DNA of 64,000 nucleotides from the NCBI RefSeq assembly GCF_009727055.1, contig NC_052349.1, positions 46,893,174 to 46,957,173 on the forward strand, written 5' to 3'. The notes beneath the pieces were generated by a model that was not told where the DNA came from, ran no database searches, and saw nothing but the letters and a program-made list of their open reading frames with translations. Shown piece by piece: positions 23,948-35,639 of this stretch. The position numbers were made by a program, and so were the translations under genes. Positions within the stretch are counted from its first letter, which is position 1. The number at the start of each line of letters is the position of its first letter. The stretch is from Benincasa hispida. Its lineage: Eukaryota; Streptophyta; Magnoliopsida; Cucurbitales; Cucurbitaceae.

Positions 23948-25923
23948 TGTTGGATTTTATGTCCTAAAACTCGTAGTTTGTAAATTAATAAACATATTCT
24001 ATTTTGTTTTTCGATAAAGTTGTTATTGAAATTATAATCTTAAATCCAATAAACTAAGGTCCTGAGGCTATTTAATGTAGTTTGAACTTTATGTAGTGAC
24101 ATAAATGTGGATCAAGTTCAAATATATAGCCAAAATGGTCTATAGTATATGAATAAAGTTGGGCGCCTTATTCTGGGGACACTATAGATGAGTCTCACTT
24201 TGTAGTTAGTACAAACGATGTGATCCTGAATCGTTCATATAGAGATATGTGAATGGGGGCATCCTATGCAATGAGTTTGCATAAGACTGAACCATGAAAT
24301 AGTCACTTTTTACGTTCTAAATGTCGCTTTATGTATAAAACTGACTATTTCGTTAATTGATGACCTAAATAACTTAATCTTAATCCTGAGCTAACTATAA
24401 ACTCTTGTTCACTCGGAATTATTCTTAGATCTGCATAGGTGAGGGCAGCTCATCATCGCTAGCCCAATAAGCTTCCCATTTCAGGGGTAAGATCAGGTGG
24501 ATAGCTGGGAACATAGGGTGCAAGATGGAATTCACTCCTACCCGTTATAGGGATGGTAGATAGGTTGTTCCCTTTAGTACTGAATCCAAGTCTTGAACAA
24601 GAGACCCCACCCTCTTCTTTGCCCGAGAGGGGTTCGGTTTATAGGTTGGACCTTAAACCAATTGTTCATTAGAGGATCAGTGGAACTTAAGGAATAAGAT
24701 GTAGTCTCGGGGGTAAAACGGTTTTTATGACCCAGCCGAGATTACGAACAACCTATGAAGGATTAGCTTACTAATCATGGTTATATCAAATGGACATAAA
24801 TATATCTATAGTGAGGGGAGTGCAACTACGGGACTATAGTAGAATGACCCATTATTAACGAATATTGATTAGCTCCATCTAAAGAGTTTAGCCAGCTAAT
24901 CTCGGATCGTTGGAGCCCATGATCTATAGGTCTATTAGGTTCCCCTACTAGCTCATATGGAATAAACTTATAACAGTATGATAGAATAATTCGAATTAGG
25001 TGAAGAGGAAGAAACCAACAAGTATATGTGATATAGTGGTCGGTTCTTCAGTTTAGAGATACAGCTTTAATATTTAAATGTGATTTAAATATCAAGAATA
25101 TGAATACGTTCATATTCGGAAGTTCGGAAATAATGGAAATGGTCAAAGATGTAAAAAGTCAAAGAGTTAACTTTTAACTTTGAAAGTAAAACTTTGACCG
25201 ACCTTATATTCAAATGTGATTTGAATTTTGAGAAAATGAATGTGGATTCATGCTCGGGAGGTCAAAATTAATCAACACGAGAAAAATCATAAAAAGTCAA
25301 AATATTGACTTTTTGGTCAAAGTTTGACTTTGACAAAATGACTATTTTGCCCTTTGACTATAGTGGGTTAGATAAATTCAAACTTAGATAAATTCAAACT
25401 TTTGTTGGATAATTCCACTAACAAAATAGTGGGTTAGGTGTTGGCTTATGTGGAGACATTAAGCCCACTTAGATAATGGATTCTAGGTGTTGGGTTTTTA
25501 TGGATTTGTTTCATGCAAATATTGCATGGTTTTTTTCTATAAAATGGGCTTTTGAATTTGGATTAAAGACTTTTGCCATTTTTGCAAAAATTAGTTTTCA
25601 TAATTGTACTGAAAATTTAAAAACCCAAACCCAAATTCATTCTTATTTTTCCATCTCTTTCTCTCTCTCGGTTTTCTTCATCCATCGAGTCCCACAATTC
25701 GGTTCTGAGTCTAGAGGATAGTAAGTCAACTCTAGTGGTGGTCCAGAAAAGTTCGGATCGAGATTCAGCAAGGAAAAGCGTTGTTCGGGAGCTACAAAGG
25801 TTGTTTCCTATCCACTTTTATTTACTGTTTTTTCCTCCATTTGCATGCTTATTTCCTTTAAATTAAAAGCAATTAAAGTGTAATTAGGTCCTTTTTTCGC
25901 TGCGTATATCTCGTGTTCCATCA
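23948..25923 (+). mobile_element. Solo copia LTR C2 with 5-bp target duplication, in E2 gag
   Basis: It starts TGTTGGATTTTATGTCC and ends GTTCCATCA. The flanks are ATGCT at 23943-23947 and ATGCT at 25924-25928, a perfect 5-bp target duplication. Across it the - strand gag reads on (DEGS.VSI before, LQTLPEIF after). A TATA-like box lies near 25537. No internal region or primer site is present, so it is a solo LTR left by LTR-LTR recombination. Confidence 0.93.
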
Positions 25924-25928
25924 ATGCT

Positions 25929-26393
25929 AACCTAGCTGCCCTCATCGATGCGGGCCCCATTCATCTCCGCGGCATTAAAGTGGAACATCATGTTCAGAAC
26001 ATGTTCTCAAATAGATGTACCATCCTTCATTTTGGAGATGAAGATGCTTTTGAGAGCTTCATGCTTGAGCTACCCAAACAGTTGTCCGGACATTCCCTTT
26101 AGGGACTCCATGATCTCATGTGCAGTGACCATGGGCTCATGCTTCTTGGCCAAGATATCGTTTATGCTGGCCAAGATGTAAGCTCGGGCTTTCTCATTCG
26201 CCCATGTTCATCGCTCATATGCATCTCGAACGTTTCAAGCAGCATTAGAAGCTGGAATAGGAGGACACTTCTCCATAAGGATGAACCGAAGATCATCGAT
26301 GATTAAAATGGTAAGTATTGAGTTTTTCCAACTAGCGTAATTGTCACCAGTTAATTTTTCGGCGGCTAATAATGCTAATGTCGCAGTTGCCAT
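25929..26393 (-). pseudogene. Copia element E2 gag N-part
   Basis: On the - strand the ATG at 26393 begins MATATLALLAAEKLTGDNY.SW, the typical copia gag start. It is followed by ANEKARAYILASINDILAKKHEPMVTAHEIMESL and a later FHFNAAEMNGARIDEG block. Several stops are present. It is cut at 25928 by solo LTR C2 and continues at 23942. Confidence 0.85.
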
Positions 26394-27639
26394 ACTTAAA
26401 AGTTGCTAAAACAAACATGAATGAACTTAATAATTCTATGCATTATCACTTTTAACACCAATTTTAGGTTTTAGAAAAATAGTTCTAATGTACCCTAAGT
26501 TAAAGATATCTATTTTGCAATGATGCCTTAGCAAGGCAGGACAAAAGTCATCGATGGGGTGATCAAGTGTCCCTTCACTGGGATGAGACATTCTCAACCA
26601 TTAAACAGAAACAACTCTTGTAACTTACTCTAATAGTCACCATTTTTTCAGTTTAGAATATGTTAACCTTTAACAATTCCGGTAAGTGTAACCCCTCATT
26701 TTAGGCCCTAGAGTCCTGCCCTAATGCGCCCATCGTAGGGAAAAAGAAGATTAGGACAAGAGACTAAAGAGACCTTATCCTATACAGGATATCAGATAAA
26801 GAGTCGTGCAAAACTACCATCCTTTAGAGGGACACTCCCAAGGTGCCTCAAGGCGATGCATAAAACGTTATCCAACCTAATGAGAGAGACCGTGGGATAT
26901 GTTGTCACACGTCCCGTTCCCACTTACTATGAACATTCTCTCCGTTCACCTTGGTATTGACCTATCCAAACACCATCCTTTAGGGGGACACTCCCAGGGT
27001 GTCACGAGGCCAAGGATAGATCTCACGGTGTGAACTTTAGGAAGAAACGTGTAAAGGTTTAAGTGAAGTATCATATACCCCAAGTACCTCCCACTAAATG
27101 TTCTACCTAGGGATTCATTAACTTAGACAATCTAGCTACTGATTTTATCTAAGTTTGAGTTTAATTTGCTCAAAAACAACTCTTGCTTTTGATAATTAAA
27201 CAAGTTCGAATCAAGCCCCATTAAACACTTTAACAAACTATCATCGAATTTGCATGCATGCTTCAAATCTATCTAATTCACCTTTCCAGGTAAGTTCCTA
27301 GGTAGGAATGTTCCGTTTTCATCACCTTAAATACCCCAGCCTAAACAAAACCTGTCTTAGACAAAAGGTCCCTTATAGATAGATTTTCTACATATTTAAT
27401 ACTATATTAGTCAATTTAATCCTATTAAACCAATTAAAAGATTAAACTTACGTTTCTAGTCTCATTAGAACCGTGATCTTAGGTCTATCTCCATAAAATT
27501 TTAAAACTCTTTTAAAACCTGATCAAACCTAAGTTTGCATGGATGTCTCTCTCATTGATTTTAGTTCTAATTTCTAATATAACTCTTATAAAAAAAAAAA
27601 AAAAAAACAATCAAAATCATTCATATTGCTAAGCTAGAC

Positions 27640-27920
27640 TAGGTATTTATAACTATTATAAATTAACCTATGTGTCATGTCTCATGCAATGTTCATTCAT
27701 TACTATATATAACTCTTATATAACCATGTAATGAACCAAGCATACATGCTTTCATACACCCTTATACTATAACACTTATAATATAAAGATGATGCATGGA
27801 TATGCTTGATGTATGCATAAATATAACTCTTATATTATATGATGCATGAGCATGCTTTAAAGTAATTTAGTCATGCTAGCTACTATATCATAACTCTTAC
27901 ACTATATAGATGATGCATGA
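27640..27920. repeat. Degenerate ~60-bp repeats in E2 leader
   Basis: The word ATAAC(T/A)CTTATA recurs near 27702, 27767, 27823 and 27889, spaced 56-66 bases. It is followed in the last three by GATGATGCATG or close variants. A further copy of the first word is at about 27577. Confidence 0.6.
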
Positions 27921-28129
27921 AAAATACATAACCTATGGTGGATTTAAAACTATATGGCATACTTTATGACATATAAAAATAAACATACATCACATTTACA
28001 TTCATCAAGAATCAATGGACTGAGATGATTACCTCAAAAAACAGAAAAGATAAAGCTATCTATTACAAATTTAATGAGCCAACCGATTCAAACCGGCGAA
28101 CCGAGTCTTGAACTGCCCGAGTGAAGCAT

Positions 28130-28640
28130 CATTCCTTTGATCGTATAGCAGCTCCGTGTGATCGTCTAGTGACGTTGAACGAGAATAAACGATCGTATAG
28201 CATGGATCACGTGCCTATGACTATACGATGAAGCATGAAGGCCACGTGATCATGCAGCGCACATCGTGTAATGCACGCCTAAACGATCGTATAGACGAAA
28301 ACTATGCTGTGAAGCATGATCGTCTAAACGATCACGGAGCATGCATCAAGTATTGTATACCAAGTGATCGAGTAACCAGGGACTATGCGATGAAGCATGT
28401 TGGTTGACTCAATCATTTAGTGCGCGTGCCTACCATGCGATGAGAATTAAAACCTCAACGATCGTTTACCTCATCATCTACACGTTCGAGTAGCCAATGC
28501 AATACGACCGAGTAAACACTTTACCCGATCGTTCAGCATCAGCCATGCGATCGTTTAGCAAATACTACATGATTAGGTAGAACTTTCTACACGATCACAT
28601 AACTAAATCTAAACGATCGTATAGCTCGGGCTACACGATA
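28130..28640. repeat. Cluster of GATCGT(A/T/C)TAG words
   Basis: Many variants of ACGATCGTATAG and its reverse CTATACGATC lie within about 500 bases (for example near 28140, 28190, 28284, 28460, 28550, 28613), with no fixed period. Similar words recur at 29360-29530 in the LTR of the same element. Local base use is clearly different from the AT-rich flanks. Confidence 0.65.
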
Positions 28641-28960
28641 CGACCAACTCTTGGTCTTCTTCCACGATTAGAATGGAATCTTCATGCGTTGAAGCTTCTT
28701 CACGAATGACTCTTACAGACTCAAACACTTTGAATACAAACCCAATAGCAGAACATTATACCCAAAAACACAGGGGTCGTTACAAATGAACTTGAAATGT
28801 AAAGAAAGCTTTAAAGAACAGAGGCAACCATCTCGAAACATCCATCGATTCAGATCCATAACTACATCTAACATTTAAACGTATTGCAGACTATGTAAAA
28901 CCCACCAAGACTGTAATGTAATTTAATACATCAATGGAATTTGGACTATCAGAACAACCT

Positions 28961-28974
28961 AGCTCTGATACCAA
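28961..28974 (-). other. Primer binding site of copia E2 (initiator tRNA-Met)
   Basis: On the - strand TTGGTATCAGAGCT lies next to the LTR border. This is the standard TGGTATCAGAGC site complementary to initiator tRNA-Met in plant copia elements, and it fixes the orientation of E2. Confidence 0.9.
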
Positions 28975-28975
28975 T

Positions 28976-31790
28976 TGAAGGAACTCTTAACAAAGAGACC
29001 CATGAGCGGAAGCAAGATCGTTCCAAATCTCATTGTGACAGAACATACACATTTACAATCAAACAATAATAGTTATGCAAAACTTTAAGCATGCCACAAA
29101 AGGGAAATACGAAGGTTCAAGTGAACTTACCCTTGAAGAACTATTCTTCTCGCTCCCTCGAACTTACTGCACGATCGTTCACCAACACAAACGAATCTAC
29201 AGTCAAACAGTAATCTCCTCAGCAATCTCCTCGAACAAGAATAAATCTCCACTCGTCCCTTGAACAATAAGAAGACACCACAGGAGGCTACCTTGGTATT
29301 CTCGGTGTGAGAATCCAGGAGTTGTGCTCCATGGGATTTGGTATAGGGTAGGAAGAATTTTTAGATCGTGTAGACGATCAAGTAAGTGGGAGATGGTTTT
29401 AATCTATCATATAGACAGTATACTCGATCATTTAGTAGATAAGTGACTATCGTATAGAAAACTCTTACACAATCATATATGCTTTCAAGCTATCGTGTAG
29501 CTATATCTTTTGATCGCATGATTCATAATATCGAAATGATCTCATTGTGTAAAAATGAAAACGATTTTCATTTTAACCATCAGTTACCAAACTGATCACA
29601 ACTTCCCACTAAGTTGGTTATGAGAGAAAAACTGTAATCAATTATCCTATAATTGATTTAATTATAAATATAATCAATATATTCATAACCTATAGTTTTA
29701 ATATCACATCTCATGCAATATATATACCATAGTTCTTTTTCTCCCTTATAGCATTAAAAAATAATTTCTCCAATCAATGTATGTAATACATAAGTCAATT
29801 ATATCTTATATAATTGATACAGTTTAATTATATCATATATAATCAAATTTTCTCTTGTTAATTTGAACATTTCAAACTAACCTAAAAATTGATTCTCAAA
29901 TTGAATCCATTGAGCTACCAAGGGGACCTTATGGATCTGTAACTTGAAGATCCAACAATACGTGAATAACTAACTAATATCCGTTAATGTCAGGCATTCC
30001 ACTAAAGACTGACAGCTGCACTATTCGCGCTACAGATATATTTATGTGTCAATTGGATATAACCAATCAACAGTACAATGACTCTTCACAAATCGCTCGT
30101 AAGTACGGTCGGGCCAATTTACCATTTTGCCCATGTAATTACATCTAACTTCTTAAGTACCACTGATTCCTCTAATGAACAATACATCATAGGTATGAAA
30201 ACTACCTTAATTGAAGACTGATACCAAATGATAAAGAGAACTACCTCAATCACGTATGAGAAACTGTCCCCCCCCCCCCTCTCCCCCTTTTTATTCTAGG
30301 TGAACCCCACAACGATATATGAATAACCTCAATAAACAAAATGATAACAACCCAAGAACTAAATAAATTTGCTTGAAAGATTGATCGATGATTAAGAAGA
30401 AAGGAGAACTTGTTCCTAACTTCAAGATTTCGAACTCTCCACAATCTAATTGATCAAACTAGATTGAAAGTTCTAATACATGCATTCTAAAACAAAGAAT
30501 ACAAAGAAAAAACATAAAGCTTGAGAGAATAAACTCTAATGAAATTTCATTCAAATTCAAAGTGTCCTTCTAAATGTGGAGATTGCAACCCTATTTAAAT
30601 TAATTGAATAGACATCATGAAAGGATGCAACCTTTCCACCTACATTGGCTACATTCATCTAACACCCTTTCAACTACTCTAATAATGTAAATTCATAACA
30701 TTAATTAAATACATGGGATGTTAATAATGTAAATGAATCTGAATTTTTGATTCATGATGCCTTTTGGATGACCAAATAAATGACTCTTGGAGCTTCAATG
30801 GTTGCAACTCTTCACCTTTGGCTGAAAATTTATCTTCAAAGCAAGCATTTAATCCTTCTAGAAATTTTTTAGCTCTAGCTCATCATTGGTTTTTGGGACA
30901 TAATCATTGCATCATGATTAAATTGACTTGGAAAACTCCCCATGGATTTTCAGCATGAGCTTCGATTAAGCTTGTTGAGCTTCATTTTTCTCTTGTAAAA
31001 CTCATGTTCTCCCATGATGGTCAACTCTTTATCACCTACTATGAGGAATTCCTTCTAGGGCCAAGAAAAGGTGTGGCGCCACATTGTTCAAGTCTTAAAA
31101 TCAGCCCTTAAGGGACCAATTTATCCACTTACCCCTAAATCGGAAGGAGTGAATTTCGTCTTGTGTAACTAAGTTCCCAGCTCCCCAATCAGACGGATCC
31201 CATAGTGGTAGGTTTAAGTCGGCGATCTGGCCACTCACACCCATACAAATCAAAGGACTGCTCTCATAGGTAGGAGTTCCCACTCACTCAGGATTAAGGT
31301 CATGTTACCCATGGTCATCCTAGTGAAATGAAAGTCTCTATCATGAACAACGTTATATAACGAGACTAAACATTTCGTGGTCCGGTCTAAGACAAACTCT
31401 TTTGTATTGAGCATCCCCACTCGCATGTCTAATACATGAATGGTCAGGATCAGACCATTTGTAGTACTTTACAACACTTGTAATATCTATAAAGAGGGCC
31501 ACACTCGTAGTGTCAATAGGATAAGGTTTCCCTCCTTTATCCATCTACTACAAACCATTTAGGTTATCACTTAAAACACGATCCACTTGTATGTCATCAC
31601 ATACATGCTTAAGTTACAACGATAACCAGGGATCTTAGTTTATTGGTTTGTGGTTAATGCAACAAAAAATCTCATATATCAAAGATTGTAATGAAAAAAA
31701 TATCTCATATTATTACATCACATAATGTTTGTTCATATACATATTTACAAACTACTAGACCCAACGAGATTTAGGGCATCAACGGCAACA
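28976..31790 (-). repeat. 5' LTR of copia E2, with inserted LTR fragment
   Basis: Right border TG..(reverse of 31790), left border TGAAGGAACTC at 28976 next to the primer site. The stretches 29880-30185 and 31060-31785 align with LTR C5 (34600-35500), for example the blocks around 'TTTTACC..TTGCCC' and 'GTTCAAGTCTTA'. About 0.85 kb (30190-31055) interrupts the alignment. The first bases differ from the TGTTGGGTTTTATG start of the C-type solo LTRs. Confidence 0.75.
30190..31055 (-). mobile_element. Small copia-like LTR fragment nested in E2 LTR
   Basis: The unit 30229-31034 has inverted ends TGATAAAGAG..CTCTTTATCA. TTGGTATCAG (- strand, 30217-30226) directly adjoins it, as an initiator tRNA-Met primer site would. 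It therefore looks like an LTR of about 806 bp with a stub of internal sequence. A run of 13 C followed by CTCCCCC lies at about 30267-30287. No gene seen. Confidence 0.5.
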
Positions 31791-31882
31791 ATATGAATAT
31801 CGTAGTTTATTGTATTTAGCATTATCGCACCTTTTGGATTGTGTATAACCTACTGACTAGAGTTTTAGTTCAAGTGGAATTT

Positions 31883-33872
31883 TTTTGGATTTTATGCCCT
31901 AAAACCTGTAAATAGTAAATATTATTAATTGACCGTCATCAATAAAGAGTTATGGACGTTAATTCAATAAATGTTATTGCTTGTATTGTTGTCTATTTCG
32001 TCTTAATAACTCTAAATCCAATAAACTAACATCCAAGGTTGTCTTATGAGCCTTGAACTGTATGTGGAGACATACAGGGATCAATGTTCAAGATACAGCT
32101 TAAAAGGTCTATAGTATAGGGATAAGGTTGAGTACCTTATCCTGGTAACACTATGGATACGACCCACTTTGTATTTGATACAAACTTAATGATTCAACGC
32201 GTTCGTGTAGGTGACAAGTGAGTTGGGTATCCTATGCAATGCATTTACATAAGACTAGACCACGAAATAGTGGAGATGTAACACTGTTGACTAGTTAGGT
32301 TCCTATTTCAATAAGATGACCTAGGCGACTTAGTCTTAATTCTGAGTATATTATGAACTCCTGTTCAAGAAGAATTTTCCTTTGATTTTCATGGATGAGG
32401 GTGTCCAGTTCGTCGACTCAATATGCTTACCATTTTAAGGACAAGACTGAGTGGGGAGTTGGGAACATAATAATATAAGATAAAATTCACTCCTTCCCGT
32501 CTTAAGGGTAAGTGATGAATGTTCCCTTAAGTGGTATCTTCAGGACTTGAATAAAAGGTCCTACCCTGCCTGAGAGGGGTTTCTATTTATTGATTAGACC
32601 ATAAACAAGTTGTTAATTAGGGGAACACTGGTACTTAAGGAGTCAAAGGTAACTCAAGGGTAAAATGATAATTTGACCTAGTTGGAGTTACGAACACTCG
32701 TGAAAGACTAACTTGCTAATATTGGTCTATATCCATAGAAGCAAAAATATATCTATAGTGAGAAGAGTGCAGTTGTGGGTCATTAGTAGAGTGTACTCAC
32801 AGTTTTCAAATATTGATTAATTTGGTTAATGAGTTTAGCCAATTAATCTCATATTGTTGGAGTTTCTGGTCTACAGGTCCATGAAGTCCCCTCGTTAGCT
32901 CACTAGAGGATACTTAAGAGGGATAATTTGAACTGTTCAAATCAATTTGAGGAAACTATATAATGTGATTAATATATAATCATGAATATGATCTATAATT
33001 AAATTGGAAAGTGATATTTGAATAAGATTCAAATTAACTAATTCAAGTGAATTAAATTCACAAAGAATTAATTAATAGAGAAGTTGTGCACATATATATA
33101 GGATGTACATGATTATTAAATATATATATACTGTCTCTTATACACATCTAGATGTGTATAAGAGACAGCATATATATAGGATGTACATGATAATTAAATA
33201 TATATATATATATATATGTTAAATTGGGTTTAATGTATAAATAGTTAGTTAATTGTTGTGCAAATTAAAATTAAATAAGTGCTATTTAATTGGGATAATT
33301 AATTAAATAAATATTATTTAATTAAATCGGCTAATTAATTAAATAAATGTTATTTAATTAATTATAGAAAAGGAAAATATTAGGAAAAGGGTTTGATCCT
33401 TCTCTATATAAAGACCTCCTTATGGCCCTTTAGGAATATAGTGAAATACACCAAACACAATACACAATACCATAGTGTTATTGTGCACAATTTTCTCTAA
33501 ATCGTAAAGAAAATTCTCTCTACTCTCCAAAACCCTTTTCTCCTCTCCCTCTCCCAATAGTTGAATACCACTTATCCCTCTATTAGAATCCCAGAGAATA
33601 ACGAGATTACGCTCGTGGTAGTGTTCAAGATTGTTCAAGAAATTGTTCGTGATCAAGGTCGTTGGAGATCTGTTCATTAAAACTAGGAGAGGATTGTTCG
33701 TGGCACTTGGGAATCTACAAAGGTAAGAATCGTTCTAGTCTTTTCCCTAATATATGTTAATTTACATGTTTATATATTCTATTTTGTAATGATTTTGTTT
33801 AATGTAAAATCGATATTTGGGATGCAATGCGTTATAACAAAACGCTTCCGCTGCGGGATTCTATCCCTTACA
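31883..33872 (+). mobile_element. Copia LTR C4, probably solo
   Basis: It starts at a mutated TGTTGGAT (reads TTTTGGAT) followed by TTTATGCCCTAAAAC, aligns with LTR C2 throughout, and ends ..CCCTTACA at 33872. Flanks AATTT (31878-31882) and GATTT (33873-33877) agree at 4 of 5 positions. A TATA box (TATATAAAG) is near 33405-33413. An adapter palindrome with a 40-bp duplicated flank sits inside (33091-33208). Confidence 0.75.
33131..33168. other. Tn5 mosaic-end junction adapter (assembly contamination)
   Basis: A 38-base perfect palindrome: CTGTCTCTTATACACATCT followed at once by its reverse complement. This is the junction adapter of transposase-based mate-pair libraries. The flanks 33091-33130 and 33169-33208 are the same 40 bases with one difference, so a read junction was built into the assembly. 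Confidence 0.97.
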
Positions 33873-35635
33873 GATTTTGATCACAAACACATCATGGACC
33901 TCCGTAAGAGTCTTCCCTTCTATTCTCCAGCCTTAAAACAAATTGTAGGATCCAAATTTGTGATGAATTTTGAGGAAATTTGGAATTTGGGTGTTCTTGG
34001 TTGAAAGAAATTTGAGAGGGAAATTTAGCATTAATTCACCATCAAAATCCTCTCTTAATCTTATCCTTTTTTTTCTTCTATTTATAGAAGAAACTATGAA
34101 TATTAGGATTAACAACAAATTGACAACAAATTTGCCAATTTGTTTGGTGAAAATTATGTGGCAAATGTAGGTTTAGAGAGTGTTTAAGCAAGAAGGTTAG
34201 TCAAAAATCCAACCAGATCCATTAACCATTTAAAATAAATTTCTAAAATTCAATTTTTTAATTTGAACTTCCAAAACTCACTTTGGATTTAAAATTAATT
34301 TAAACAATTAATTCTAAATAAAATATTTTAAATATTTAGTTAAACCTTTAAATTAAATAATATTTAATTAAACATTTTAACTAAATAATAAATAATTAAA
34401 CATTTCAATTAATTTAAATTAATTTAATATCAAATATTAAATTAATATTTTTCCACTTAATCCCAACTTCTCTCAAAAACAATAAGCCGAATTTAAATAT
34501 TTCCAATGTTTCTTGTTGTTTAATTCATAATTAAAGGACTTTTGGTACATCATATATAACTAACCCTTATTCCTTTAATCGAATTCGAACATTTCAAATT
34601 CACTCATCACATTGCTCTAAAGATTAACCCGATATGAGGTAGCAGGGGGACCTAATGGATCTATAGATCATGTGCTCCAATGATCTAAGTTTAACCGGTT
34701 AAACTCTTTAACCTAGTTAACCAACAATCGTTAACTACCTGGACGCTCCACTAAAGCCCAGTAGCTGCAATCTCCTCACTATAGATATATTTTTGCTCAC
34801 ATAATATAACCTTGATCAATAAGTCGATCCTTCACAAGTCGTTCGTAATTATAGCTAGGTCAAAATTATCGTTTTACTCCTGTAATTATTTTTTTGTTCC
34901 TTAAATTCCATTGATCCCCTAATGAACAATTGGTCTGGGATCTAACTACCAAACTGAGCCCCTCTCAATCCAGTGAGAGGGTGGGGCCCCTTGTTCAAGA
35001 CTTAGAGTCAGCACTTAAGGGAACAACCTTTCTACTATCTCGAGAAGCAGGTAGGAGTAAATTCCATCTCGCACCCTATGTTCCCAAATATCTACCTAAT
35101 CTTACCCCTAAAATTGAGGACTTATTGAGCGCCGAACTTGGGCTACTCTCACCCATGTAGTTCTAAGGCTAATCCCGAATAGACATGATTTTATAGTTGG
35201 CTCAGGATTCAAATCGAGTTACCTAGGTCATCGTATTGAAATAATCAGTCTTGACAGTAAAAGGCGTTATAAACGTGACTATTTTGAGGTCCGGTCTTAT
35301 GCAAACTTATTACGTAGGACACCTTCACTTACATGTCTCCACATGAACAATTCAATATCACATCGTTTGTATCAAAACACAAAGTGGGTCATCCAATAGT
35401 GTTTTTAGGATAAGGTACCCAGCCTTATCCCTATACTATAGACCGTTTTTGGTTATTTACTCGAACTTGATCGTATTTGTATTTCTACGTAAATTCCAAG
35501 TATTCATGATATAGCCAAAGGTTCTAAGTTTATTGGATTCAAGATTACAAATTAGTAAATCAATAACAACTTTATTGAATATAGAAAATATTTTATTGTT
35601 TACAAGCCACGAGTTTTAGGACATAAAACCCAACA
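33873..35635 (-). repeat. Copia LTR C5, inverted relative to C4
   Basis: On the - strand it starts TGTTGGGTTTTATGTCC (35635), with the start hairpin at 35611-35631, and aligns with C1. Its 3' end (about 100 bases) is missing where C4 abuts at 33872. Together C4 and C5 form an inverted pair with the LTR starts facing outward. Confidence 0.75.
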
Positions 35636-35639
35636 AATT

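Larger units (their letters stand above)
26394..28960 (-). repeat. Copia element E2 long 5' leader
   Basis: About 2.6 kb lie between primer site and gag start, without coding domains. The gag-proximal part aligns with the leader of E1. It holds a poly(A) run (27590-27607 on +), a degenerate repeat of about 60-bp period built on TATAACTCTTATA..GATGCATG (27640-27920), and a dense cluster of GATCGT(A/T/C)TAG words (28130-28640). Confidence 0.7.

Noticed and set aside
30229..31034. Calling the nested unit a MITE because of its inverted ends
   Set aside because: No target duplication was found at either side and a tRNA-Met-type primer site adjoins it, so an LTR reading is better supported.
33131..33168. 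Perfect 38-bp palindrome as a terminator or cruciform
   Set aside because: Exact match to the transposase mate-pair junction adapter, repeated at 47003-47040; technical origin is far more likely.
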